The notes: a model not told the origin generated them from the letters alone. A DNA stretch of 64,000 nt from Bacillus sp. PK3_68 (GCF_003600835.1 NZ_NQYC01000001.1:3619001-3683000), one strand, 5' to 3'. Counted from the stretch's first letter, positions 8,364-16,356 are shown. Numbers and translations: made by a program.

Positions 8364-8492
8364 ATGAGCTATGGTTACGGATATGGTGGTTGCGGCTCTA
8401 ATTACGGCTACCGTGGAACATCAACATTCGTGTTGATTGTGGTGCTTTTCATTTTGTTAATTATTGTCGGAGCAAGCTTTTACGCCTGCTAA
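8364..8492 (+). CDS. YjcZ-family sporulation peptide
   Basis: A 42-residue protein with a Gly/Tyr/Cys-rich start ([16 protein letters not shown]) and one C-terminal membrane helix of Val, Leu and Ile ending in FYAC. This is the pattern of the YjcZ/YtzL small sporulation peptides of Bacillus. An AGGTGATAAAA site precedes the ATG; a longer frame to the left is not supported. A strong terminator follows, so it is probably its own transcription unit. Confidence 0.82.
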   Translation: MSYGYGYGGCGSNYGYRGTSTFVLIVVLFILLIIVGASFYAC

Positions 8493-8502
8493 TGGCTGTC
8501 GA

Positions 8503-8549
8503 GCTGACGTAAACGGACCATGCAACATTCCATTTACGTTAGCTTTTTT
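8503..8549 (+). terminator. Terminator after the YjcZ-type gene
   Basis: Stem GCTGACGTAAA/TTTACGTTAGC (one G-T pair), 19-base loop, then six Ts. Confidence 0.8.
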
Positions 8550-8677
8550 GCTGTTTCAATAAATAGAAGATCCCTCTTTTCTAAGCAAAGGACAGGCTGT
8601 TTTTCTGTGTTCATCATGATGAACTTTTTTGAAAATGGAGCATAAGATGAAAAAGAACAGAAGGGGGATGAACCAAG

Positions 8678-8935
8678 TTGGAAAATGGGTTTTTTAAAAA
8701 TATTGAACAAAAAACAGGCGTGCGGATGAAAGACATCATGGAGCTGGCAAATTCTTTGCAAAATGCTAACTTTAAAGATGAACGGACAGTTCGGGGGATT
8801 ATTAAACGGGTATCAGCCCTTGCTAACAAGCCTGTACCGCAACAGCTCGAAGACCAGATTGTACAGTCAATTGTAAAAGATGGACAAAAGCTTGATATGC
8901 AAACAATTACAGATATGTTAAATAAAAAGAAATAA
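8678..8935 (+). CDS. spoVIF: Sporulation protein SpoVIF
   Basis: Needed in B. subtilis for proper coat assembly and GerE-dependent gene expression late in sporulation. The 85-residue protein (MENGFFKNIEQKTGVRMKDI...) matches SpoVIF (YjcC) in length and in its N- and C-terminal motifs, ending in a Lys-rich tail. The start codon is TTG with AAGGGGG ten bases upstream. An ATG nearer that site is in another frame and gives only ten codons. Position between coat genes and yjcF-yjcH fits the B. subtilis order. Confidence 0.88.
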   Translation: MENGFFKNIEQKTGVRMKDIMELANSLQNANFKDERTVRGIIKRVSALANKPVPQQLEDQIVQSIVKDGQKLDMQTITDMLNKKK

Positions 8936-9021
8936 AAGAAGGAAAATTCAAAAAAAAGTTTAATTTATTTAAAACTTGGGTAAAGAAGAAAAAAGTTTTG
9001 TGAAGAGAGGAGAAAAGAAAA

Positions 9022-9285
9022 ATGGGCTACATCCTGCCGATCCCGCAATATCAATACAATCAGTATCAAGAACGCGTAGTGAATCATGTTGGTGATAGCT
9101 ATTCATCCATTGATCCTGTAGAAAGAGTTTCTTTTAGCAAGATACTTGATAACAATTCTGATGCAACGATGGCTTCGGATGATCGTACAGAGGCCCGTCT
9201 ATCAAAGAAAAAAGAATATGAAGCTTTCCAGGTCCACCTTGCAAAAATAAGCGGCAAAGGTGTACAAATTGATAGGTTTGCCTAG
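9022..9285 (+). CDS. Conserved hypothetical protein (MGYILPI type)
   Basis: An 87-residue soluble protein beginning MGYILPIPQYQYNQYQERV, with a polar middle and a basic segment RLSKKKEYEAFQ near the end. The start has a clear AGAGGAGAAAAG site. I recall similar short proteins starting MGYI-PI with a Q/Y-rich N-terminus in other Bacillaceae but know no function. Its own terminator downstream has been split by the insertion sequence that follows. Confidence 0.7.
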   Translation: MGYILPIPQYQYNQYQERVVNHVGDSYSSIDPVERVSFSKILDNNSDATMASDDRTEARLSKKKEYEAFQVHLAKISGKGVQIDRFA

Positions 9286-9311
9286 CTTAAAGCCAGGTTT
9301 TCGGTCCATAG

Positions 9312-9332
9312 AAAAAAGCTGTTCCACTCGTC
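9312..9332 (+). other. Left half of a terminator hairpin split by the IS element
   Basis: AAAAAAGCTGTTCCACT at 9312-9328 is the exact partner of AGTGGAACAGCTTTTTT at 10622-10638. Without the insertion they would form an 11-bp GC-containing stem plus A/T extension with loop CGTCTA, a textbook bidirectional terminator between the gene at 9022 and yjcF. CGTC (9329-9332) is repeated at 10616-10619 as the target duplication. Confidence 0.8.
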
Positions 9333-9372
9333 GGGACTGACCCCTATTTTTGAGACAGGGATCAAAACACCT

Positions 9373-10221
9373 TTAAGCAGCCAGCTGCCGATACTTGACC
9401 GGTGGCTGGTTGTTTAGTTTCGCTTGAATACGGATATGGTTATAATAGTGAATATAGCTTTCGACAGTTTGCTCTACGATAGCCGTCGTAGTGCTTGTCA
9501 ACTCGTCGAGATAGAACGTTTCAGACTTTAGCGAGGAATGAAACGATTCGATGGAGGCATTATCAGAGGGTGTCCCTTTCCGGGACATACTCATGGTAAT
9601 GCCTTTTTCTTTGACTGCCTGCTGATAAGCATAAGATGTGTACACAGATCCCTGATCGCTGTGCAGAATGCATCCCTCTGGGAGGGGTGGCAGCTGGGCC
9701 AGCGTATGTAGCACAAAATCTGTATTCTGGCAGCTTCCTAAAGAATAGGCAATGATTTCGCCGTTAAATAAATCCTGAATACTTGAAAGATACAGCTGTT
9801 TCTGGCCAAAAGGCAAGTATGTAATATCTGTGACGAGCTTTTGAAGAGGCTGATTTGCCTGGAAATCTCCTTTTAACAGGTTATCGGAAATATGACAGGG
9901 CTGTCCTGTTCGTTTGCGTTTCTTCACTTTTACCCGGCACTGCCAGCCATACTTCTGCATTACACGCTGTACCGCTTTATGGTTAATCGACATCTCTCGT
10001 TTTAATAAGGCCGTGATTTTACGATAACCATATCGAAACTTAAGGTCCCGGCACAACGTGCCGATTTTTCGTTCAACGATCTGCCTGGCTGTTTCTTTCC
10101 GGCTCCTGCTCTTCCAGCGATAATAAGTGGATCTAGCAATGCCGAGATGCCGGCATATTTCCCTGACGGGCATGCTGGTTTGGAGTTCTTTTACTAATTC
10201 TACAGCTGTTTCTGGGACCAC
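9373..10221 (-). CDS. IS3-family transposase OrfB (DDE integrase domain)
   Basis: Catalytic part of the transposase, normally made as an OrfAB fusion through -1 frameshifting. The 282 residues have an N-terminal HTH-like HTH_21 region (GIARSTYYRWKSR near 28) and an rve-type core. The acidic triad is D132 (VTDITYLPFG), D189 (LHSDQGSVYTS) and E225 (PSDNASIESFHSSLK); 35 residues between D189 and E225 give the classic DD(35)E spacing. It overlaps orfA by 22 bases in the -1 frame. No sign of truncation. Confidence 0.95.
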   Translation of the reverse strand: MVPETAVELVKELQTSMPVREICRHLGIARSTYYRWKSRSRKETARQIVERKIGTLCRDLKFRYGYRKITALLKREMSINHKAVQRVMQKYGWQCRVKVKKRKRTGQPCHISDNLLKGDFQANQPLQKLVTDITYLPFGQKQLYLSSIQDLFNGEIIAYSLGSCQNTDFVLHTLAQLPPLPEGCILHSDQGSVYTSYAYQQAVKEKGITMSMSRKGTPSDNASIESFHSSLKSETFYLDELTSTTTAIVEQTVESYIHYYNHIRIQAKLNNQPPVKYRQLAA

Positions 10222-10523
10222 TTCCTCTCCAATTCTTTGTACTTTTTTAGTACTTCAATCTGCTGTTTCAAATACCGATTTTCTTCCTTCAGTTTCTCTG
10301 TTTCACTTTCATACTCAGCCCCTTTTCCGAAGGAATACTGCTTGCCCACTGGCTGTTCAAATCGATGAAACTCGCCTGCTTTGTACCATTTCATCCATGT
10401 TTTAAGCTGTGTCTTATTTCGAATGTTTAATTCCTTTAAGACTTCTTTGACCGGCACCCCAGCTAATCTCATTTTTACAGCCTTCATTTTTACTTCCGCT
10501 GGATAACTGACTCTTGTCCCCAT
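10200..10523 (-). CDS. IS3-family transposase OrfA (HTH protein)
   Basis: A 107-residue DNA-binding protein that recognises the IS ends. It has an HTH region beginning MGTRVSYPAEVKMKAVKMRLAG and a C-terminal leucine-zipper-like coiled coil (EKLKEENRYLKQQIEVLKKY). The start at 10523 is chosen for the GGAGGTG site upstream; the longer frame reads through the inverted repeat. The A AAA AAG heptamer on the minus strand (10248 to 10242) lies in the right register to shift ribosomes into orfB. Confidence 0.9.
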   Translation of the reverse strand: MGTRVSYPAEVKMKAVKMRLAGVPVKEVLKELNIRNKTQLKTWMKWYKAGEFHRFEQPVGKQYSFGKGAEYESETEKLKEENRYLKQQIEVLKKYKELERKWSQKQL

Positions 10524-10680
10524 AGAAAAACACCTCCAAGTTATTTTCGAGTATCCCATACTCGTTTTCAACTTAAAGGTGTTTTTTATTTGTCTCACTT
10601 TATGGGGTCAGTCCACGTCTAAGTGGAACAGCTTTTTTGTTTAGCATCTGGTTCTTATATAGATAAGAGAGGATTTGTAG

Positions 10681-11103
10681 TTAAAAATCTTTTTTCATGG
10701 ATTTGTGTGGAATGCCGGCATCCATGAATTCTTCTGAGATAATTTCATAACCGAGACGTTCATAAAATGGGATGGCATGCACCTGGGCATCGAGTTTCAA
10801 AGCTGGGACCTTTTGCTCTCTCGCTTGCGCCTCGACGGCTTCCATAATTAGACGTCCGGCTCCTTTACCGCGGTAATCAGGTAAAATACAAATACGCTCT
10901 GCTTTGCCAAGGCCGTCTTTTATGCGGAAACGTCCGGCTCCACATGGCTTGTTCTCATCATATAAAACGAAATGTACCGCGGAATCTTCATATTCATCAA
11001 TCTCTATATCGAGAGGAACACGCTGTTCTTCTACAAAGACCTTCTTGCGGACGTCATAAGCGTGTTCACGTTCCTGCTCGTTTTTTACAGTAATTACTTT
11101 CAC
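10681..11103 (-). CDS. yjcF: GNAT-family N-acetyltransferase YjcF
   Basis: Acetyl-CoA-dependent acyltransferase of unknown substrate. The 140-residue protein has the GNAT core: strand VHFVLYDENKPCGAGRFRI, then the CoA-binding loop ERICILPDYRGKGAGRLIME (R/Q-x-x-G-x-G/A), and the C-terminal ALKLDAQVHAIPFYERLGYE. Start is a GTG six bases after the yjcG stop, so the two genes are coupled. The order yjcF-yjcG-yjcH is as in B. subtilis. Confidence 0.9.
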   Translation of the reverse strand: MKVITVKNEQEREHAYDVRKKVFVEEQRVPLDIEIDEYEDSAVHFVLYDENKPCGAGRFRIKDGLGKAERICILPDYRGKGAGRLIMEAVEAQAREQKVPALKLDAQVHAIPFYERLGYEIISEEFMDAGIPHKSMKKDF

Positions 11104-11109
11104 TAGTGA

Positions 11110-11625
11110 TTATCCCTTTCCGAGTAAGAATGTTTCATATACTGTCCATGAACCGTTTTCCAGCTGGTAAAGCAAATGAAAACGATCCACTGTTTCTTCA
11201 TGGTCAATGTCTGTCATTTTCAAAGAATTGTACACATCATCGTGCTCCAAGTTTGACAGCTTTTGTCCAATAGTTAGGTGAGGCACAAAGGCATATTCAG
11301 GCTTGCCGCCAATCATATCCTCTTGATACAAATCTTCATTCAAGGCAGTCAATGAATCACTTGGATCAACTTTCCAGTAAATCACATTATTCAATGGATG
11401 GAAAGTCTTTACTTTGCTGAGGTGGAACGAGAATGGCTGATGTTTTTTAGCGACTTCTTCTAGCTGGCTTGTTAAGTGCTTTAGATCGCTTTCATCGGCT
11501 TCAAATGCACTTTTTAGTGTAATGTGAGGCGGAACGAGTGCATAGTGAGGGTCATATCGCTTTCGGTAGGAATTAGCGAGATCCTGAAGTTTTTTTGATG
11601 GGAAAATAACGATACCTAGTTTCAT
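11110..11625 (-). CDS. yjcG: 2H phosphoesterase YjcG (2'-5' RNA ligase-like)
   Basis: Member of the 2H phosphoesterase superfamily, which acts on 2',3'-cyclic phosphates or 2'-5' linkages in small nucleotides and RNA. The 171-residue protein shows the two defining motifs HITLKS (near 43) and HLTIGQ (near 128). The N-terminus [15 protein letters not shown] matches YjcG. The ATG at 11625 is preferred over a GTG four codons before it because the GGAG site would sit directly on that GTG. Substrate unknown. Confidence 0.92.
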   Translation of the reverse strand: MKLGIVIFPSKKLQDLANSYRKRYDPHYALVPPHITLKSAFEADESDLKHLTSQLEEVAKKHQPFSFHLSKVKTFHPLNNVIYWKVDPSDSLTALNEDLYQEDMIGGKPEYAFVPHLTIGQKLSNLEHDDVYNSLKMTDIDHEETVDRFHLLYQLENGSWTVYETFLLGKG

Positions 11626-11731
11626 GTTCTTTCTCACTCCTTATAAATAAAAAATAATTATGAATCATCTTTCTATTATAACAAATTTTCTCAATATTCC
11701 ATAGAAAAGACACTTTTCTGCGAAAATGTTT

Positions 11732-12457
11732 TTATTCAAACATTGTGAGCAATGCGCGTTTTAAGTCAGGCTGCCAAAATTTCCATGTATGTCCCCCTTG
11801 GAATTCATCATAAAAGCACTCAAAGCCTTTCTCGTAAAAAAGGTCGTGAAGCGAGCGGTTCGGTGTCAGGAAATCATCGGTTTCTCCATTCATTCTCGTA
11901 ACTTTTGTTTCTTCCAGACCAATGACATGGTAAAGGCTCAGGTGTTTATAATCCTCTGCTTCACTGACAGCATTCATGACCTTGTCATCCACATGTGGAG
12001 AGTGCATAATTACTTTCCCGAACGTATGCGGATAGCGCAGGGCAGCCATTAGGGAGACCGTAGCTGCCAGTGAGTCACCAGCAAGTGCCCGTCCGTAGCC
12101 AACATGATAGCCAGGATACTTTTCATCTAGAAATGGCACGAGCTCGTGCGCTAAAAAGCGAATGTACGCTTCCTGTTTTTGCCCGTCCGGATGATATTTT
12201 TGCCATCGGTCTTCCGCATTTCGATAAGGAACACCGACAATAATGAGATTCTCAATTTGTTCTTCCGCGAGCAGTTCATCGGCTATACGCGGAATACGCC
12301 CCATCTGAAAATAGTCTTTCCCATCTTGGGCAATTAACAGCGAATATTTATATAACGGGGAAAAATTCGCTGGAAGGTATACAAGCAGCTCGATTTCCTC
12401 ATCAAGCTCCTTCGAATAAATCGTTTCATCTGTGATTGTGCCGCGCTTTATCGCCAT
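11732..12457 (-). CDS. yjcH: Alpha/beta-hydrolase of the esterase-D/enterochelin-esterase type (YjcH)
   Basis: Putative esterase of 241 residues, matching B. subtilis YjcH (240). It has the fold's N-terminal strand LLVYLPANFS, the nucleophile elbow GRALAGDSLAATVSL (G-x-S replaced by AGDSLA; the serine is present) and a His in GGHTWKFWQPDL near the C-terminus. Good GGAGG site before the ATG. It shares direction with yjcG and yjcF but lies 106 bases upstream of yjcG. The substrate is not known. Confidence 0.88.
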   Translation of the reverse strand: MAIKRGTITDETIYSKELDEEIELLVYLPANFSPLYKYSLLIAQDGKDYFQMGRIPRIADELLAEEQIENLIIVGVPYRNAEDRWQKYHPDGQKQEAYIRFLAHELVPFLDEKYPGYHVGYGRALAGDSLAATVSLMAALRYPHTFGKVIMHSPHVDDKVMNAVSEAEDYKHLSLYHVIGLEETKVTRMNGETDDFLTPNRSLHDLFYEKGFECFYDEFQGGHTWKFWQPDLKRALLTMFE

Positions 12458-12778
12458 AGCGAACCTCCAAATAATTAATAGTTATCCATCTTTGATTTTA
12501 GCACAATTGAGCCGGGCAGTAAGGGATGAAGCCTTCCTAAACTAAGGGCTACCCGCTCGTAATTGGAATAGTTGCAGTATCTGTACCTTAACGGTTATCC
12601 AGCATTGTTCACAAATGGATTTTTTTACTATAATAAAATAAAAAAGCCGCCCTGAAAAATCAGGCCGGCTTAGACTATTAACAAAGGCGCGCTTTCCTTG
12701 TTGCTTATGAACGTTAGGGTTGAAAAATAAGCGTTCTCAATCAGCTTTTGCCTACGCATAGAGAAGCCGTGAGAAAAA
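12458..12778. other. Gene-free stretch with one minus-strand terminator
   Basis: This 321-base gap holds a terminator at 12635-12671: stem AAGCCGCCCTGA/TCAGGCCGGCTT with one mismatch. The A-run on its left reads as a T-run on the minus strand, so it serves the WYL-like gene to its right. I see no gene or repeat in the rest. Confidence 0.65.
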
Positions 12779-13006
12779 TTAGGCGGATTGGCTGTTTCTT
12801 CTTAAAATGGAAGCGGGATAAGCCGCAAGTATATTAGAAAGCAAAAAGCGCCGATTTTGTTTGCGATAAAAGCAGTAGACATAGACAGCAGATGACGAAA
12901 GGGACTTCACAACAATATTGCGTCTTGTGATCGTGCCGTCCTGAGCCTGATACATAATGACAAGAGGCAAATTTTCACGCTGGCTTCGCAGTAATAAAGC
13001 ATTCAT
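12779..13006 (-). CDS. Small WYL-like domain protein
   Basis: A 75-residue protein that looks like a free-standing WYL-type domain: basic start (LLRSQRENLPLVIMYQAQDG), a strand-turn-strand segment, then AVYVYCFYRKQNRRFLLSNILAAYP. The last part mimics the WYL region that binds ligands in larger transcription factors. No DNA-binding domain is attached. Start supported by CAAGGAGCTG. It is divergent from the ABC gene pair to its right with about 80 bases between, so a regulatory link is possible but unproven. Confidence 0.6.
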   Translation of the reverse strand: MNALLLRSQRENLPLVIMYQAQDGTITRRNIVVKSLSSSAVYVYCFYRKQNRRFLLSNILAAYPASILRRNSQSA

Positions 13007-13086
13007 GTAAGATCAGCTCCTTGTTCTTATTATATACGAACATGCGTTCTTTATGCAAATCAAATAACAACATTAAGGGGGAAGAC

Positions 13087-13875
13087 ATGGGGAAAATAAT
13101 TGAGGCAACAGAAGCTGGATTTTCGGTGAATGGGAAAGATATTTTAAAGAGGATAACGATGGAGGTAGAAACGGGAGTGTCTGTTGCTGTCATGGGAGCC
13201 AATGGTTCAGGAAAAAGCTCACTTATTAAGCTGCTGGCAGGAATCAGCGAACCGCAGACTGGAAGAATTCAACGGAATTTCACCTCGTATGCCTATGTGC
13301 CGGAGCACTTTCCTGAGCATCTTTCATTCACCGTGAAGAACTATTTGCAGCTGCTCGCCGGGATGGACCGCAGACAGGAAGGAGAGAAGGCGGCTCACTA
13401 TGCGAGGCTGTTCGGGCTTGAACCTTTTCTAGATACTCCATTAAAAAAATGTTCGAAGGGAACGAAGCAAAAAGCTGGCTTTATCCAGGCTTTAATGAAA
13501 AAGGCAGAGGTGCTTTTTCTCGATGAACCGTTCACCGGCATGGATGAAAGCAGTGTTCAGATAGCGGCTAGTTTGTTGATGGAGTGGAAAGGGACAATTG
13601 TATTCACCCTTCATGAAACCGAGCTGGCTTATCAGCTCGCTACACATATCGCTATTCTAGAGAATGGTCATCTTACCTCACTCTCACCTGTACAGCGAAC
13701 GAGCCATCTGATGGAGATTACCTATCGAATGAATGAAAACAGACTGAAGGCTGTTCAATTAGTGGGTGATACTTACCGGCTGACTGTTGAAGAAACAGAG
13801 TCAGATAAAACGATCGGCGAGATTCTGAAAAACAGCGGGCATATTATCGAAGTGAAGGAGAAGGAAGAACGATGA
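13087..13875 (+). CDS. ABC transporter ATP-binding protein
   Basis: ATPase subunit (262 residues) of a probable exporter. It has Walker A GANGSGKSSLIK near 37, a divergent signature CSKGTKQKAGF in place of LSGGQ, Walker B VLFLDEPFTGMD and the switch His in FTLHET. The true start is 13087, after GGGGGAAG; upstream in-frame Met codons lack such a site. The stop overlaps the start of the permease gene by four bases (ATGA). The cargo is unknown; small ABC-2-like pairs of this kind often export peptides or antibiotics. Confidence 0.88.
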   Translation: MGKIIEATEAGFSVNGKDILKRITMEVETGVSVAVMGANGSGKSSLIKLLAGISEPQTGRIQRNFTSYAYVPEHFPEHLSFTVKNYLQLLAGMDRRQEGEKAAHYARLFGLEPFLDTPLKKCSKGTKQKAGFIQALMKKAEVLFLDEPFTGMDESSVQIAASLLMEWKGTIVFTLHETELAYQLATHIAILENGHLTSLSPVQRTSHLMEITYRMNENRLKAVQLVGDTYRLTVEETESDKTIGEILKNSGHIIEVKEKEER

Positions 13876-14570
13876 AAACATTTGTTACTTATCAGATGCT
13901 CTCTCTATTTCACTCACTGAAATGGATGCCGCCAGCAATTTTGTATGTGGCCTGGCTCTTTAGTCAATACTCTTATCAAAACTTGCCGATCGCTGACAGC
14001 CACTCGATCTCGGCGTTCTTTCTCTATCCAGTAGTGGTATGGCTCACCATGATCGTTTTTAACTTGGAAAAAGACAGTGAAAAACTCATCTTGCTCTCGT
14101 ATATGCAAAAAAGAGAACACTTTCTTTACGGCAAAATGGTCGTCGTTTTTTTGGGCGGCCTCATACTCGCGGCTGTTTCATTTATGATGCCGATAGTGTT
14201 AGGAATCTTCGCAGAACCGCTTACAAGCGAACGCATAGGTCTCTTTTTATACGGTCACATTGTTTTTGTGATGTTAGGTCTCTTTACAGGCAGCCTCTTT
14301 AGCGCCACTAGCATGGGCGGGAAAAAATACTCGTGGAGCGGCAGCGCCTTTGTCGTCTGTGCGGCCATTGCTGGCTCTAAAATCATGGATGTGCTTCCAG
14401 AAGCATTAAAGTGGATCGTTTTTATCCTGCCACCTGTGACGGCAGTGTCCAATACGATAAAAGAAGGAATGTATGACCATCCGGTAGGGATTGTCTGGAG
14501 TGTAGCTTACGTGATTATTGGATTCATAGTATTAAGAAGTCTGTTTTTGATGAGAGAAAAAGTAAATTAA
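13872..14570 (+). CDS. ABC transporter membrane subunit (ABC-2-like)
   Basis: A 232-residue membrane protein with about six predicted helices and no recognised substrate motif. Translationally coupled to the ATPase gene upstream (ATGA overlap), so the two form one transporter. It is followed by a tRNA promoter and shows no terminator of its own that I can identify. Function beyond transport cannot be told. Confidence 0.75.
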   Translation: MKTFVTYQMLSLFHSLKWMPPAILYVAWLFSQYSYQNLPIADSHSISAFFLYPVVVWLTMIVFNLEKDSEKLILLSYMQKREHFLYGKMVVVFLGGLILAAVSFMMPIVLGIFAEPLTSERIGLFLYGHIVFVMLGLFTGSLFSATSMGGKKYSWSGSAFVVCAAIAGSKIMDVLPEALKWIVFILPPVTAVSNTIKEGMYDHPVGIVWSVAYVIIGFIVLRSLFLMREKVN

Positions 14571-14610
14571 TAACCAATAGAAAACTTCTCCAAGAAAAAC
14601 AAAATATCCG

Positions 14611-14639
14611 TTGACAACTGACCAGAATTTTCATAGAAT
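14611..14639 (+). promoter_or_regulatory. Sigma-A promoter of tRNA-Val
   Basis: Perfect TTGACA, 17-base spacer, TAGAAT; the -10 box ends 18 bases before the tRNA. Confidence 0.8.
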
Positions 14640-14657
14640 AGAACTTGTCAGTTGAAC

Positions 14658-14730
14658 GATTCCGTAGCTCAGCTGGGAGAGCGCTACCTTGACAGGGTAG
14701 AGGTCGCTGGTTCGAACCCAGTCGGAATCA
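14658..14730 (+). tRNA. tRNA-Val (anticodon GAC)
   Basis: A 73-base cloverleaf: acceptor GATTCCG/CGGAATC plus discriminator A, D-arm GCTC/GAGC, anticodon stem CTACC/GGTAG with loop TTGACAG (anticodon GAC), and T-arm GCTGG-TTCGAAC-CCAGT. CCA is not encoded. Its 3' part is the attachment site of the integrative element that follows, and integration leaves the gene intact. Confidence 0.96.
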
Positions 14731-14733
14731 TAC
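14688..14733 (+). repeat. attL: 46-bp repeat inside tRNA-Val
   Basis: Identical to 22044-22089. The copies diverge immediately outside (C versus T at the left edge, C versus G at the right). Confidence 0.92.
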
Positions 14734-14734
14734 C

Positions 14735-14765
14735 AAAAAGTCCTTGATTTCAAGGGCTTTTTTAT
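14735..14765 (+). terminator. Terminator brought by the element, next to the tRNA
   Basis: AAAAAGTCCTTG and CAAGGGCTTTTT pair around ATTT, followed by more Ts. It begins five bases after the tRNA and replaces the tRNA's native terminator, which now lies beyond attR at 22092-22136. Confidence 0.8.
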
Positions 14766-14801
14766 TTTGTCCTCATACCCTTAAAGCACAAAAAGGGGGA
14801 A

Positions 14802-14820
14802 TTGGTCACCAATTGGTCAC
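14802..14820. promoter_or_regulatory. Candidate integrase arm-type sites, left
   Basis: Tandem TTGGTCACC-AA-TTGGTCAC, 11 bases apart. The same pair recurs at 21907-21926 near the other end of the element. Paired copies near both att sites suit binding by the integrase arm-binding N-domain; this is inferred. Confidence 0.5.
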
Positions 14821-14865
14821 TCCTAATATGAAATAACCTATTTACTACCGCGCTTCGCTTGCTGG

Positions 14866-14920
14866 CCTCTATAAAATGAGTGAGAACTTCATTCTCACTC
14901 ATTTTATAGAGGTGAAGTTT
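14866..14920 (+). terminator. Long perfect hairpin with T tract at the element's left end
   Basis: A 21-bp perfect stem (14866-14886 with 14892-14912), five-base loop CTTCA, then TGAAG and a seven-T tract. It is the second terminator within 150 bases of the tRNA and lies upstream of the cargo operon, so it probably shields it from read-through. Confidence 0.7.
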
Positions 14921-15010
14921 TTTTCTAAAGGCTAAAAGGTTTATCTTCTTCTACGTAAATATGGTAAATTGTTATTATGAAGTGTTATATAGATCTAGGA
15001 GGGCAATCTC

Positions 15011-15724
15011 TTGTTAAACAGTAAACAGTTAAGATCATTCTATATTATTGAAGCTCCATTCCATTCTTCAACTCAACAAGTATTAGAAGATATACTAAAT
15101 CCAGAGTTGTACTTTGATGGCCGAAAAATTTTTATTAAAACAAATAAAATAGACTCCAACATATCGGAAATAGAGCTTAGATGGGAGACTGTAAAAGAGA
15201 TAAAAACCGAAGAACTAGATGAGTCTGGGGAAATACATAGTGTGGTAAAAAAAATTACAACTGTAGCAAATGTTTCAGTATGGATTCATTCAAATTATTC
15301 ATTTATCTATTTGTTTATAAAATCCGGCGCACTATTAAGAGAAGTATTACCTTACCTGGAAACGTTGTTAAATACAAATTTGAAAAAAATAACCTTTAAC
15401 AATGAATTTTTTTATCAGTTAATAGGATCAAACTTTACTTTGGATTTGTTTCAGTCCTCTTTCCGTTCTAATAATGATAAACAGTTATTTTCTATATCAG
15501 GTGATTTTAGAAAGGCTCTTGACATGAATTTCGACTTTTCAGATAACGTAGTAACTGGGATTACAGTTTTATTCAATTGTCTAAGAGAAACGAAAGCCAA
15601 AGTGTATAAGGCTGGGAAAATAGCGCTTTATAATTCGCCCGATGTAGATGATATTATTTGTATAATTGAAAACATTAGCGATCTATTAATGGAAATGGGA
15701 AAAGGAGGCTTTTCCCTTGAATAA
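15011..15724 (+). CDS. Uncharacterised cargo protein A (237 aa) of the tRNA-Val element
   Basis: I do not recognise this protein. It is soluble, with no signal peptide or membrane helix. It has an acidic alpha/beta N-terminal half that includes strand-rich stretches (ISEIELRWETVKEI, NVSVWIHSNYSFIYLFI) and a second half rich in Phe, Asn and Leu. The start is TTG, with AGGAGGG seven bases upstream. Its last eight bases overlap the start of the next gene, so both are made together. It lies alone with its partner between attL and the integrase module, a typical cargo position. An anti-phage or maintenance role is only a guess. Confidence 0.75.
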   Translation: MLNSKQLRSFYIIEAPFHSSTQQVLEDILNPELYFDGRKIFIKTNKIDSNISEIELRWETVKEIKTEELDESGEIHSVVKKITTVANVSVWIHSNYSFIYLFIKSGALLREVLPYLETLLNTNLKKITFNNEFFYQLIGSNFTLDLFQSSFRSNNDKQLFSISGDFRKALDMNFDFSDNVVTGITVLFNCLRETKAKVYKAGKIALYNSPDVDDIICIIENISDLLMEMGKGGFSLE

Positions 15725-16322
15725 TTTATTAAATAAACTTGCTGCTAATGCTGTATTTGTAATTATTGCAGGACTAGCATCAATAGTATCATTAGTGGTT
15801 GCCTTTATTAATGATAAACAAATTCTTTGGATAATATTGACAATAAATTCCTTTTTATTATTAGTTGTATGGAAGCTTGTAAGCCAAAATTCCGTTATAT
15901 TAGGACGATTAGATAATATAGATTTCTACGTTTTGCAAAGAGAAATAGAGCTTGAAGAAGATGAGGATGAAAAATATGTATCCAAAGGTGATGTAATATT
16001 AGCATTGCAGGCATCATTATCACAAGAGAGTTTGTCTGCTCAACCTCAAGCAACTATAGAAATATCTTATCCCTCACAGCTACAAATTGAATATATATTT
16101 AATAGTGAAAGGATTAGAAGAGACTCCGCGAATTCAGATAAATCTAAATTTAATATTTCATTATCACATGGAATTAGCTTTATTGCTTTGAGATCCATTA
16201 GTATAGGAAAAGAAAATGAAAATGATTTTCTAAGGTCAAGCAGACAAATCATCGTTAAAGTTCAGAGTGACTTATTAAGTGAATCAAAGGAAGAAATCAT
16301 TCCTGTATCTTTAGTTGGATAA
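15717..16322 (+). CDS. Uncharacterised cargo membrane protein B (201 aa)
   Basis: Starts (TTG at 15717, after AAAAGGAGG) inside the end of the preceding gene. Two close N-terminal membrane helices (about 10-30 and 36-55) are followed by a short acidic segment EIELEEDEDEKYVSK (about 80-94). The cytosolic C-terminal domain of about 105 residues looks beta-rich (SYPSQLQIEYIF, FIALRSISIG, QIIVKVQSDL). The layout of a membrane anchor plus soluble domain, coupled to a soluble partner, recalls two-gene defence or signalling systems, but no family is recognised. Confidence 0.75.
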   Translation: MNNLLNKLAANAVFVIIAGLASIVSLVVAFINDKQILWIILTINSFLLLVVWKLVSQNSVILGRLDNIDFYVLQREIELEEDEDEKYVSKGDVILALQASLSQESLSAQPQATIEISYPSQLQIEYIFNSERIRRDSANSDKSKFNISLSHGISFIALRSISIGKENENDFLRSSRQIIVKVQSDLLSESKEEIIPVSLVG

Positions 16323-16356
16323 TTAAAAAGGCTACTTTAAAAGTAGCTTTTTTAAT
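16322..16356. terminator. Bidirectional terminator after the cargo pair
   Basis: ATTAAAAAGGCTACTT pairs with AAGTAGCTTTTTTAAT (G bulge); T-rich on both strands. It separates the plus-strand cargo from the minus-strand integrase operon. Confidence 0.78.

Larger units (their letters stand above)
9333..10615 (-). mobile_element. IS3-family insertion sequence, intact
   Basis: A 1283-bp element with near-perfect terminal inverted repeats (GGGACTGACCCCT on the left; the right end reads TGGACTGACCCCA from the minus strand, and GAGACA recurs further in on both sides). It contains overlapping orfA and orfB on the minus strand and is flanked by a 4-bp CGTC duplication. Both frames are open, the frameshift heptamer is present and the DDE triad is complete, so it is probably active or recently so. 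The sub-group (IS150/IS3-like) is inferred from the A6G slippery site and OrfB type. Confidence 0.93.

Noticed and set aside
14866-14912. Perfect 21-bp inverted repeat as ends of a tiny transposon
   Set aside because: The loop is five bases long and a T tract follows, which fits a transcription terminator.
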